Shown here: piece after piece, positions 54,371 to 62,345 of the stretch
How positions within the stretch are numbered: the first letter of the stretch is position 1
How the letters are laid out: each line of letters starts with the position of its first letter
Origin: Bradyrhizobium glycinis
GTDB taxonomy: Bacteria > Pseudomonadota > Alphaproteobacteria > Rhizobiales > Xanthobacteraceae
Direction of reading: 5' to 3'
NCBI RefSeq assembly: GCF_016031655.1
Contig: NZ_JACCHQ010000008.1
Location: 248,001 to 312,000, forward strand
Length of the DNA stretch: 64,000 bases
The notes under the pieces: model-generated
The model's input: the letters and a program-made list of their open reading frames with translations, nothing else
Told to the model about the DNA's origin: nothing
The model's database searches: none
Position numbers and translations under genes: made by a program

Positions 54371-54745
54371 TTACGAACCACCGCGCCTGTTTTGACCCGC
54401 GCCTGCCGATCTCACCACATTCACCACGCCGGCGACGAAGCCCAGCAGCAGGAACACGATGAATCCGAAAGGCGACGTCGACAGCAAACGGTCGAACCCC
54501 CAGCCAATCCCCGCTCCGACAGCGACACCGGCGACCAACTCGGAGGATAACCGAAAACCAAGCGCCATCGCCGAGGCTCTGGCCGCTTTGTCTCCATCGT
54601 CACCTGCGGGTTGCTCGGTCTTGGCCCGGCGGTCGCGAAATTCGGACAACCGCTGATCAAGATTTCCGAGCCGATCGGAAAGCGCGGCTTCCTCGGACGA
54701 TCTATCGCGATCTCCATTCTCACCGTGTCCCGTGCTCTGTGCCAT
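54371..54745 (-). CDS. atpI: AtpI-like ATP synthase subunit I
   Basis: This 124-residue protein has a charged front half (about residues 1-60) and two hydrophobic segments (SSELVAGVAVGAGIGWGFDR and PFGFIVFLLLGFVAGVVNVV). The GWGFDRLLST loop and position upstream of atpB match AtpI. AtpI is not part of the final enzyme and is thought to help c-ring assembly or magnesium supply. It is the first gene of the minus-strand F0 operon. Its start at 54745 is well supported. Confidence 0.88.
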   Translation of the reverse strand: MAQSTGHGENGDRDRSSEEAALSDRLGNLDQRLSEFRDRRAKTEQPAGDDGDKAARASAMALGFRLSSELVAGVAVGAGIGWGFDRLLSTSPFGFIVFLLLGFVAGVVNVVRSAGAGQNRRGGS

Positions 54746-54998
54746 GCGACAAAGACCCGAAACGCTGCGGCCAAATGGAAATTACGCCCGCCACCCTCAA
54801 AAGCCGCGCGGACCATACTGATGGCCCATAATCAAGTCAAGCCAAGTCACGATTGCGTCGCTTTCGATTATGTCTTTGATTTACTTGATGATATTGTCGC
54901 GCGCAGCAGCGCTGCACACAGCGTGACGCCGCACCGCAGCAGGTCTGCTCGCGAACGGCGGACGCAGCCGCGCTTTCGCCGCGGCGGTGGGATCAAAC
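54746..54998. other. Promoter region with possible small RNA
   Basis: No protein frame is supported here. It should contain the minus-strand promoter of the ATP synthase operon. On the plus strand the AT-rich stretch at 54880-54900 precedes about 100 bases ending in a terminator at 54999, so a short plus-strand transcript is possible. Confidence 0.4.
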
Positions 54999-55035
54999 AA
55001 GCCGCCGCGTTCGTTGATTCCAGCGGCGGCTTTTT
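54999..55035 (+). terminator. Stand-alone Rho-independent terminator
   Basis: AAGCCGCCGC and GCGGCGGCTT form a 10-bp stem with a 14-base loop and a T-run. It lies on the plus strand 71 bases before the next gene. No plus-strand gene ends nearby, so it may end an unannotated transcript. Confidence 0.75.
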
Positions 55036-55105
55036 GGCGGCGGATTGCCGGCTGCGGGTGTAGAATTGCAACTGCAGCCGCAGCAGCGCCGGGGCGGAGA
55101 CAACG

Positions 55106-55621
55106 ATGAGACCTGCGACGTCATCCACGACATCATGGTTCGCGGCGGCGGCCGCGGTGATGGTGGTCAGCGGCGGCCTCGTGGCCGCGCAATCCGCGCC
55201 CGACGGCGAAAATGGCCGCTACAGCATGACGCCCATTCCCGAGGGCGTGCTGCGGCTCGACACGCGTACCGGCACGGTGTCGACCTGCAGCAAGAACGGC
55301 GCCGGTTGGGCCTGCTACGCGGTGCCCGACGAGCGGACCGCACTCGATGCCGAGATCGGCAGGCTCCAGGCCGAGGTCGAGAGGCTGAAGGGACAGCTCG
55401 CGGCGGGGCCGACCGTATCGGGCAAGATCGACGAGGCGCTGCCGAAATCCGATCCGCTCAGGAAAGCCGAGCCCAAGATCGCCGAGGGCGAGCGCAAGAT
55501 CGAGATCCCACTGCCGAGCGAGCAGGACATCGACCGCGTGATGTCGTTCCTGGAAAAGGCCTGGCGGCGGCTGATCGACATGGCCAACCGCGTGCAGAAA
55601 GACGTGGCGGGGAAGATTTGA
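55106..55621 (+). CDS. Exported coiled-coil protein of unknown function
   Basis: This 171-residue protein has a signal peptide (WFAAAAAVMVVSGGLVAAQS), then a beta-like part with GVLRLDTRTGTVSTCSKNGA and two Cys (CSKNG and WACYAV). A coiled-coil segment follows (ALDAEIGRLQAEVERLKGQL, about residues 79-98) and an amphipathic C-terminal region ending RLIDMANRVQKDVAGKI. It may be periplasmic or membrane-anchored at the C-terminus. No family is recognised. It precedes the YjbQ gene by 13 bases, so the two are probably cotranscribed. Confidence 0.75.
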   Translation: MRPATSSTTSWFAAAAAVMVVSGGLVAAQSAPDGENGRYSMTPIPEGVLRLDTRTGTVSTCSKNGAGWACYAVPDERTALDAEIGRLQAEVERLKGQLAAGPTVSGKIDEALPKSDPLRKAEPKIAEGERKIEIPLPSEQDIDRVMSFLEKAWRRLIDMANRVQKDVAGKI

Positions 55622-55634
55622 TGCGTGCCCCTCC

Positions 55635-56108
55635 ATGACATCAGCCAGATCCGTCACCCGCTCCGCACCATCGTCCGTGCAGGCTGCGACCGTCACATCG
55701 TCACTGCTCACCGTGCAGACACCCGGCCGCGGCTTCACTGATCTGACCAGTGAGGCCGCAAGATTCATCGCCGATGCGCACGCGGGTGAGGGTGCATTGA
55801 CGCTGTTCATCCGCCACACCTCGGCCTCTCTGACGATCCAGGAAAACGCCGATCCCTCCGTGCTGGTCGATCTCACCACGGCGCTGTCACGGCTCGCGCC
55901 GGAGAACGCCGGGTGGACCCATGATACCGAGGGGCCCGATGACATGCCGGCCCACATCAAGACCATGCTGACGCAGACTTCGCTCCAGATCCCGGTCCTG
56001 AGCGGCAGGCTCGCGCTCGGCACCTGGCAGGCGATCTATCTGATCGAGCATCGCAGCCGCCCGCACCGCCGTGAGATCGTGCTGCAATTCGTCGGCAGCA
56101 ATCGCTAG
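55635..56108 (+). CDS. YjbQ-family protein (UPF0047)
   Basis: This 157-residue protein has the UPF0047 features: GRGFTDLTSEAARFI, LTLFIRHTSASLTIQENAD and the end GTWQAIYLIEHRSRPHRREI. The conserved His and Asp residues suggest metal binding. Relatives have weak thiamine-phosphate synthase activity in vitro, but their main role is unclear. It should be cytoplasmic. The gene follows the coiled-coil gene by 13 bases and ends in a shortened dispersed repeat. Confidence 0.9.
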   Translation: MTSARSVTRSAPSSVQAATVTSSLLTVQTPGRGFTDLTSEAARFIADAHAGEGALTLFIRHTSASLTIQENADPSVLVDLTTALSRLAPENAGWTHDTEGPDDMPAHIKTMLTQTSLQIPVLSGRLALGTWQAIYLIEHRSRPHRREIVLQFVGSNR

Positions 56109-56166
56109 AGCGTTTTCGAGCGAGGTTGGTGTCGGTTCGCGCCAAGAAAACGCGTCCAAGCAAGAA
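56107..56166. repeat. Dispersed repeat, GAGCGTTTTC family, truncated copy
   Basis: It reads AGAGCGTTTTCGAGCGAGGT, then GGTTCGCGCCAAGAAAACGC, and stops after the CAAGAAG stretch, lacking the second palindrome of the full copy at 43400. Its first bases overlap the YjbQ stop codon. Confidence 0.75.
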
Positions 56167-56180
56167 GCACACAAAAGCAA

Positions 56181-56207
56181 AACCGGCCGCGGAGACCGCG
56201 GCCGGTT
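56181..56207 (-). terminator. Terminator of the MFS gene
   Basis: AACCGGCCGCGG and CCGCGGCCGGTT form a 12-bp stem with a three-base loop. On the minus strand it is followed by TTTGCTTTTG. It lies 24 bases after the MFS stop. Confidence 0.85.
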
Positions 56208-56230
56208 CGTGTCGTCGATTGTTGCTGCGA

Positions 56231-57895
56231 TCAGGTCGCCTTGATGTCGACGTCCTTGGTTTCCGGCAGGAACAGGAAGCCGATCACCACGGTAATCGAG
56301 GCGAAGATGATCGGGTACCAGAGACCGGCGTAGATGTCGCCCGTCGAGGCCACGATGGCGAAGGCGGTGGCGGGCAGGAGGCCGCCGAACCAGCCGTTGC
56401 CGATGTGGTAGGGCAGCGACATCGAGGTGTAGCGGATGCGGGTCGGGAACAATTCGACCAGCATCGCCGCGATCGGGCCGTACACCATGGTGACGAACAC
56501 GACCAGGATGAACAGCAGGCCGATGATCGCCGCCACCTGCGGACGGAAGATGTCGAACGGATGCGCCATCTTCACGATGCCGGCGTCACCCGCCTTGGGA
56601 TAGCCGGCCGCCTGCACCGCGGCGAGAACCGCCGGGTTGCTGTCCTTGGCGTTGGTGTAGGGCACGTCCTTGCCGTTGACCACGACCTTCACGCCTGAGC
56701 CGGCCGGACCTGACGTCGTCGAGTACTTGACCGACGATTGCGACAGGTAGGCGCGCGCGGTGTCGCAAGGCGCGGTGAAGACGCGGGTGCCGACCGGGTT
56801 GAACAGATCGCCACAGCCGGCGGGATCGGCCACCACCTCGACCTTGACCGTCTCGATGGCCTTTTCCAGCGCCGGGTTGGCGTTGGACGTGATCATCTTG
56901 AAGATCGGGAAGAAGGTGAGGGCCGCGATCAGGCAGCCGCCAAGGATGATCGGCTTGCGGCCGATCTTGTCGGACAGCATGCCGAACACGATGAAGAAGC
57001 CGGTGCCGAGCAGCAGCGACCAGGCGATCAGGAGGTTGGCGGTATAGCCGTCGACCTTCAGGATCGATTGCAGGAAGAACAGCGCGTAGAACTGGCCGGT
57101 GTACCAGACCACGCCCTGGCCCATCACGCCGCCGAGCAAGGCGAGCAGCACGAGCTTGCCGTTCTGCCAGTTGCCGAAGGCCTCCGTCAGCGGCGCCTTC
57201 GAGCCCTTCCCTTCCTCCTTCATCTTCTGGAAGATCGGCGATTCGTTCAGGCGAAGCCGGATCCAGACCGAGATGCCGAGCAACAGCACCGAGACCAGGA
57301 ACGGAATGCGCCAGCCCCAAGCCGCGAAGTCGGCCTCGCCGACCGCGGTGCGGGTGAACAGGATCACCAGCAGCGACAGGAACAGGCCGAGCGTAGCCGT
57401 GGTCTGGATGAACGAGGTGTAGTAGCCGCGCTTGCCGTTCGGCGCATGCTCCGCGACATAGGTTGCCGCGCCGCCATACTCGCCGCCGAGCGCCAGGCCC
57501 TGGGCGAGGCGCAGCACGATCAGGATGATCGGAGCCGCGATGCCGATCGTCGCCGCGTTGGGCAACAGGCCGACGATGAAGGTCGACAGACCCATGATCA
57601 GGATCGTGACCAGGAAGGTGTATTTGCGGCCGACGATGTCGCCGATGCGGCCGAAAACGATCGCGCCGAACGGCCGCACCAGGAAGCCCGCGGCAAACGC
57701 CAGCAGCGCGAAGATGTCGCGGGTTGCCGGCGGATAGGCCGAGAAGAACTGCACGCCGATGATCGAGGCGAGCGAACCGTAAAGATAGAAGTCGTACCAC
57801 TCGAAGACGGTACCGAGCGAGGAGGCGAGAATGACGAACCGTTCGTCCTTCGTCATCCCTCCCGCGCCTGCTTGAGACACAGCCATTGTCGACAT
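56231..57895 (-). CDS. MHS-family MFS transporter with large periplasmic insert
   Basis: This 554-residue carrier is of the metabolite:proton symporter (MHS) branch, with the motif GTVFEWYDFYLYGSLASI at the start. GRIGDIVGRKYTFL (loop 2-3) and DKIGRKPIILGG (loop 8-9) follow. About twelve helices are visible. Between helices 9 and 10, about residues 336-443, it has an insert of roughly 110 residues with two Cys (DPAGCGDLFNP and FTAPCDTAR), predicted periplasmic. Usual MHS members are about 430-450 residues long. The substrate is unknown; relatives take up organic acids, proline or betaine. The ATG at 57895 was chosen over longer frames. Confidence 0.92.
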   Translation of the reverse strand: MSTMAVSQAGAGGMTKDERFVILASSLGTVFEWYDFYLYGSLASIIGVQFFSAYPPATRDIFALLAFAAGFLVRPFGAIVFGRIGDIVGRKYTFLVTILIMGLSTFIVGLLPNAATIGIAAPIILIVLRLAQGLALGGEYGGAATYVAEHAPNGKRGYYTSFIQTTATLGLFLSLLVILFTRTAVGEADFAAWGWRIPFLVSVLLLGISVWIRLRLNESPIFQKMKEEGKGSKAPLTEAFGNWQNGKLVLLALLGGVMGQGVVWYTGQFYALFFLQSILKVDGYTANLLIAWSLLLGTGFFIVFGMLSDKIGRKPIILGGCLIAALTFFPIFKMITSNANPALEKAIETVKVEVVADPAGCGDLFNPVGTRVFTAPCDTARAYLSQSSVKYSTTSGPAGSGVKVVVNGKDVPYTNAKDSNPAVLAAVQAAGYPKAGDAGIVKMAHPFDIFRPQVAAIIGLLFILVVFVTMVYGPIAAMLVELFPTRIRYTSMSLPYHIGNGWFGGLLPATAFAIVASTGDIYAGLWYPIIFASITVVIGFLFLPETKDVDIKAT

Positions 57896-58190
57896 GTTGA
57901 GTCGCTCCCCGAAAAATACGTTTCCTCGCTCCCCCAGAATGTCCGGACGCGCCGGATCAGCCCAGGTCTTGCCCACAAGGTAACATCGGCGTGAAACCCG
58001 CCCCAATACGACTTTCGGCTTTGCGCACTGGCGCTGTGGTATCCGGCGCCGGTGCACAAGTGCCAGGCCCGGGGATTAACCCCTTTGCAGCAAAGGGATA
58101 ATGTGCACTTGCATGCCACGGCCGCTCGGGGAAGAATTGACACACCCGAGATCTGTTTGCCGACCCGGCGCGAATGACAGCAAGAGAACG

Positions 58191-58862
58191 ATGAACGCTC
58201 CTTCGACTTATCTCGTCATCGCCGATGATCATCCCCTGTTCCGCGATGCGCTGCGGCAGGCGGTGGCGGGCGTTCTCCCCTCGGCCCGGATCGACGAGGC
58301 CGGATCCTTCGAAGATCTGACCAAGCTTCTGGAGCAGGCCTCCGACGTCGATCTGGTCCTGCTCGACCTCTCCATGCCCGGGATTTCCGGCTTTTCCGGC
58401 CTGATCTACCTGCGCGCGCAATATCCGGCGATCCCGGTCGTGATCGTCTCGGCCTCCGACGATAGCGCCACGATCCGCCGTTCGCTCGATTTCGGTGCGT
58501 CCGGCTTCATCCCCAAGCGGTTCGGGGTCGAGACCTTGCGCGACGCCATCCTCAAGGTGATGGAAGGCGACGTCTGGGTTCCCGCCGATACCGACCTGTC
58601 CGCCGCCGCCGACCCTGACATGACCCGCCTCCGCGACCGCCTGGTGACGCTGACGCCGCAGCAGGTCCGGGTCCTGATGATGCTGTCGGAAGGCCTTCTC
58701 AACAAGCAGATCGCCTACGAGCTCGGCGTCTCCGAGGCCACCATCAAGGCCCATGTCTCGGCGATCCTGCAAAAGCTCGGCGTCGAGAGCCGGACGCAAG
58801 CGGTGATTGCCGCCGCGAAGATCGCCGGCGGCCAATGGAAGCAGGGCCCGCCGACGGGGTGA
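58191..58862 (+). CDS. NarL/FixJ-type response regulator, orphan
   Basis: This 223-residue regulator has a receiver domain (YLVIADDHPLFRDALRQAV, phosphoacceptor Asp59 in LVLLDLSMPGISG, Lys in GFIPKRFGVETL). A LuxR-type helix-turn-helix follows (LTPQQVRVLMMLSEGLLNKQ, then YELGVSEATIKAHVSAIL). No sensor kinase is next to it, so it is an orphan, and its kinase lies elsewhere. It is divergent from the MFS gene by about 295 bases and ends only four bases from the convergent ATPase regulator gene. It might control the MFS gene, which is inference. Confidence 0.93.
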   Translation: MNAPSTYLVIADDHPLFRDALRQAVAGVLPSARIDEAGSFEDLTKLLEQASDVDLVLLDLSMPGISGFSGLIYLRAQYPAIPVVIVSASDDSATIRRSLDFGASGFIPKRFGVETLRDAILKVMEGDVWVPADTDLSAAADPDMTRLRDRLVTLTPQQVRVLMMLSEGLLNKQIAYELGVSEATIKAHVSAILQKLGVESRTQAVIAAAKIAGGQWKQGPPTG

Positions 58863-58866
58863 TCCG

Positions 58867-61698
58867 CTACAGCGTGGTCAGCAGCACGCTGGCCGCTTTG
58901 ATATCCGCCGTCTCGGAGCCCTCGGCAAAGCCATCGAGCGCCGATTGGAGCCATCGCTTCGCCTCGTCGCGCTGCCCGCGCTCGGCAAACAGCCCGGCGA
59001 GATCGATTGCGGCGCGCAGCTCCCAGGCCGTAGCGCCTTGCCGGCGACTGAGATCCAGGGATTGCATGAACTGGGCTTCTGCCTGCTCCGCGTTGGGCTC
59101 CGGCAGCGACAGCAGAACTCTGCCTTTCATCCGCAGCAACTCGGGCATGTAGAGATGATCGCCGCTCTGATCGACGAGGCGGATCGCATCCTCGATCAGG
59201 CGCGCACTCTGCGCGATCTGTCCAAGCGCCAGCAAGCCTTGAACCAGCGCGATGTTGAAGGTCGTGGTGAGCAGTTCGTAGCCGGCCTCGTGGAGCTCAC
59301 GTAGGCAAGCTTCGATCGTCTCGACGCCATATGCGGCGTCTCCCCGACGGATCGCCAGTTCGCCTTTCACGCCGCGGCCCACCACGAGATAGGGACCCAT
59401 CGATCGAGATTCAGCATGCGCGATGAACTGGTCAATGCTCTGTTCCGCGCCGTCGAGATCGCCGTCCCACAGCGAGATGGAGACCGCCCAGATCAGCGCG
59501 ATGCACAGTGTGATCGGATGCTCCATCTGCGCGGCTTCAGTCACCGTCTGTTGCGCCAGCTGCCGCGCGTCCGCGGGCCGGCCCTGCAACCAGAGTTCGC
59601 GCGCCAGCGTGATGCCGGCCCGGTTGCGATGATCGAAGCCATGAATGGTGCTGATCCGTTCCGCGCCCGGCCCTTGCCATGCGACCTCCAGCATCTTCAG
59701 CGCATCGCGGTGCTCGCCGGCCAGATGCAGCGAGACCCCGAGCAGCGAATGGGCGAGGACGATCGCGCCGGGATCGCCGAGTGGCTGCGCGACCGCAAGG
59801 CTCTGCTGCGCATAACCCAGCGCGGCGTCGAACTGTCCCATCCGTTCGTGGAAGATATGCATGCGGCCGAGCAGCTGGAGCTGGTTCGGCGCGTCGCCGC
59901 GCGCCTCGGCGATCGCAAGGCTCCTGCTCAAGGCTACGCGCGCCGCCTCGCTGCCGCCGCGCGTGAACATCAGGCTCAGCCCGAGGGCGGCCTGGATGTG
60001 CATTTCATCGGCGCTGCCGCGCGCGGACGGGGTCATCGCAAGCAGCGCCCGTTCCGACCAGCGCCGGCATTCGATCAAGAGGGACATCGCGAGGAAGATC
60101 GGCGTTGCCGCGGCGGCGAGCGCGATGCCGGCGTTGGCGTCGCCGCCCGCGCCAAAGCACCAGTCCAGCGCGGCACGCACGTTGTGGAGCGCGGAGAAGT
60201 GGATCGCCCGTTCGTCGGCGTTCGGCGTTGCCGCCCATGTGCTGCCGGCCTGCTCCAGCCATCGCCGGTAGTAGATTGCGTGGCGGGCGGCGAGCGCGGC
60301 GTCGTTCGGCTCGATCTCGAGCAGATAGGCGCGCGTGGTATCGAGCAGACGGTAGCGCATCATGGCGCCGACCGGCCGCGGCGCAACCATCGATTTGGCG
60401 ACGAGACTGTCTATGGCGTCGAACAAGCGGGAGCGGTCGGCACGTTCATCCGGGACGACCTCGAGGGCGGCGTCGATGGTGAAGTGACCTACGAAGACGG
60501 CCAGCCTGCGGAGTACGAGGCGCTCGATGTCGGACAGCAGCCCGTAGCTCCAGTCCAGTGTCGCCCGCAATGTCTTCTGCCGCGGCGGCGCGGTGCGCTG
60601 GCCCTGCCAGAGCAGATTGAGACGCTCGTCGAGCAGCGCGGCCGTCTGCTCCAGGCCGTAAGCCTCGACCCGGCCGGCGGCGAGCTCGATCGCCAGGGCC
60701 ATGCCGTCGAGCTTGCGGCAGATGCCGGCGACGAGCGCCGCATTGCTGTCATCGAGCGCGATCTGCGCGCCGCCAGCGGTCGCCCGTTCGATGAAGAGCT
60801 GAAGCGCGGGATAGGTCTGCGCAGCCGCCGCACTCAGCCCGGTACTATCAGGCGGAACGGCGAGCGGCGCCAATCGATAGACCTGCTCGCCCTCGACGCG
60901 CAGGGCTTCGCGGCTGGTGGCGAGGATGTGGACATCCAGCGCAGCGTGGAAGATCGCCGAAGCCAGCGGCGCCGCTGCGGCGATGACATGCTCGCAATTG
61001 TCGAGGATGAGCAGCATCCGCTTGTCCCTGACATGCGCGAGCAGCGCGGGCAGGGGATCGTCGGTCTCGGCCGGCAAGCCGAGCATCAACAGGATCGAGG
61101 TGATCACGAGATCGGGATCGCTGAGCGCGGCAAGGTCGACGAAATGTGCGGCGTCGGAGAACGTCGCGAGCAGGTCGTGGGCGATCGCCACCGCGACGGC
61201 AGTCTTGCCCACACCGCCCGGACCCACGATCGTGACGAAGCGCGAGGTGAGAAGCTTGTCGGAGATGGTAGCAACCGCCTGGTCGCGCCCGACCATCCGT
61301 TGCAGCCGGTTCGGCAGCTTGACCGGCGGCAATTCCATGGGCGGGGACGAGTGCCGCGCTGCCGGAAGCTCCGTGTGCGAGATCGGTGCCACGAAGCAAT
61401 AGCCGCGCCCGGAGAGCGTCGTGATGTATCGCGCGCCGTCCTTGCCGTCGCCGAGCGCCTTGCGGAGAGCGGCGATGTGAAAGCGCAGATTGGCCTCTTC
61501 GACGGTGATGCCGGGCCACACCAGCGCCATCAGATCCCATTTGCTGACGACCTCGTTCGGTCGCGACATCAGTGCGATCAGCGCGTCGAAGGCCTTCGCA
61601 CCCAGCGGCACCGCGACGCCGTCGCGCGTCACGAGCCTTTCATGTGGCGCCACGGTGAATGGTCCGAACGAGAGTCTTGGCCCGGTCGGCGTGGTCAT
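58867..61698 (-). CDS. Winged-helix/NTPase regulator (CadC-type DNA-binding, STAND-like ATPase)
   Basis: This 943-residue regulator has an N-terminal OmpR/CadC-type winged helix (about residues 8-100, with SKWDLMALVWPGITVEEANL and YITTLSGRGYCFVAPI). An NTPase domain follows with Walker A IVGPGGVGKTAVAVAIA (about residue 155) and Walker B RMLLILDNCEHVI. The rest, about residues 480-940, is helical and TPR-like, as in AfsR/MalT-type STAND regulators. Such proteins bind ATP and assemble on an inducer. It is divergent from ohr and the two following genes, so it is their likely regulator. The effector is unknown. The ATG at 61698 is the family start. Confidence 0.88.
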   Translation of the reverse strand: MTTPTGPRLSFGPFTVAPHERLVTRDGVAVPLGAKAFDALIALMSRPNEVVSKWDLMALVWPGITVEEANLRFHIAALRKALGDGKDGARYITTLSGRGYCFVAPISHTELPAARHSSPPMELPPVKLPNRLQRMVGRDQAVATISDKLLTSRFVTIVGPGGVGKTAVAVAIAHDLLATFSDAAHFVDLAALSDPDLVITSILLMLGLPAETDDPLPALLAHVRDKRMLLILDNCEHVIAAAAPLASAIFHAALDVHILATSREALRVEGEQVYRLAPLAVPPDSTGLSAAAAQTYPALQLFIERATAGGAQIALDDSNAALVAGICRKLDGMALAIELAAGRVEAYGLEQTAALLDERLNLLWQGQRTAPPRQKTLRATLDWSYGLLSDIERLVLRRLAVFVGHFTIDAALEVVPDERADRSRLFDAIDSLVAKSMVAPRPVGAMMRYRLLDTTRAYLLEIEPNDAALAARHAIYYRRWLEQAGSTWAATPNADERAIHFSALHNVRAALDWCFGAGGDANAGIALAAAATPIFLAMSLLIECRRWSERALLAMTPSARGSADEMHIQAALGLSLMFTRGGSEAARVALSRSLAIAEARGDAPNQLQLLGRMHIFHERMGQFDAALGYAQQSLAVAQPLGDPGAIVLAHSLLGVSLHLAGEHRDALKMLEVAWQGPGAERISTIHGFDHRNRAGITLARELWLQGRPADARQLAQQTVTEAAQMEHPITLCIALIWAVSISLWDGDLDGAEQSIDQFIAHAESRSMGPYLVVGRGVKGELAIRRGDAAYGVETIEACLRELHEAGYELLTTTFNIALVQGLLALGQIAQSARLIEDAIRLVDQSGDHLYMPELLRMKGRVLLSLPEPNAEQAEAQFMQSLDLSRRQGATAWELRAAIDLAGLFAERGQRDEAKRWLQSALDGFAEGSETADIKAASVLLTTL

Positions 61699-61813
61699 CG
61701 CGAAATCTTGCTCATTTGCGAACCGGATAGCCAGAGGGCAGCCATCCCGCAAGGCCTGCGTTGCATCGGCATCAGACCGTGTTTGCAGGCCTCCCAATAG
61801 CTTCTGCGCCGGC

Positions 61814-61830
61814 CTCACAATTTCTCACAA
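61814..61830. promoter_or_regulatory. Candidate regulator site, heptamer direct repeat
   Basis: CTCACAA occurs at 61814-61820 and again at 61824-61830, a 10-base period. It lies 61 bases upstream of the ohr start and 116 bases upstream of the divergent regulator start. OmpR-type winged helices, including SARP regulators, bind direct heptamers about 10-11 bases apart, so this is a natural candidate target of the adjacent regulator. Confidence 0.5.
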
Positions 61831-61890
61831 GTCCAAACGGGTCTCCGAAGCGCGTCGCTGATAGTAAGTCGCGATGGCAAGGAGCTCCTC

Positions 61891-62310
61891 ATGACGCAAA
61901 CGGCAAAACTGCTCTACACGGCCCGGACATACACAAGCGGCGGCCGCCACGACGGCATATCGCGCAGTTCCGACGGTCGCCTCGACGTCAAGCTGTCGCC
62001 GCCGGGCGGGGCCGGTATCGGCACCAATCCCGAGCAGTTGTTTGCGGCCGGCTGGTCGGCCTGCTTCGAAGGCGCGATGGAACTCGCCGCGCGCAAGCGG
62101 AAGGTGACCCTTCCCAGGAAAACCGCGATCGATGCGGAGATCGATCTCTTGCTCGATGAGGGCGCCTACTCGCTGAGGGCGCGCCTCAATGTCAGCCTGC
62201 CGGGTCTCGACCCCGAGATCGCACGCGGCATCATCGATGAAGCGCATCAAACCTGCCCCTACTCCAAGGCCGTCCGCGGCAACATCGACGTCACGGTCGC
62301 GCTGATCTGA
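61891..62310 (+). CDS. Organic hydroperoxide resistance protein (Ohr/OsmC family)
   Basis: This 139-residue thiol peroxidase reduces organic hydroperoxides in the cytoplasm using two Cys residues. The peroxidatic Cys is in GWSACFEGAMELAARKRK and the resolving one in QTCPYSKAVRGNIDV. The early GGRHDGISRSSDGRLDVKLS stretch with the conserved Arg matches Ohr rather than OsmC. Length is typical. It starts the run with the hydrolase and cytochrome P460 genes. No ohrR (MarR-type) gene is adjacent, and the divergent ATPase regulator may replace it here. Confidence 0.92.
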   Translation: MTQTAKLLYTARTYTSGGRHDGISRSSDGRLDVKLSPPGGAGIGTNPEQLFAAGWSACFEGAMELAARKRKVTLPRKTAIDAEIDLLLDEGAYSLRARLNVSLPGLDPEIARGIIDEAHQTCPYSKAVRGNIDVTVALI

Positions 62311-62345
62311 CGCACCATCATCAACCACGACGAGGTCACTCCATC

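Noticed and set aside
59416..61800. Plus-strand open frame of about 794 codons opposite the ATPase regulator
   Set aside because: Shadow of a gene with clear winged-helix and Walker motifs.
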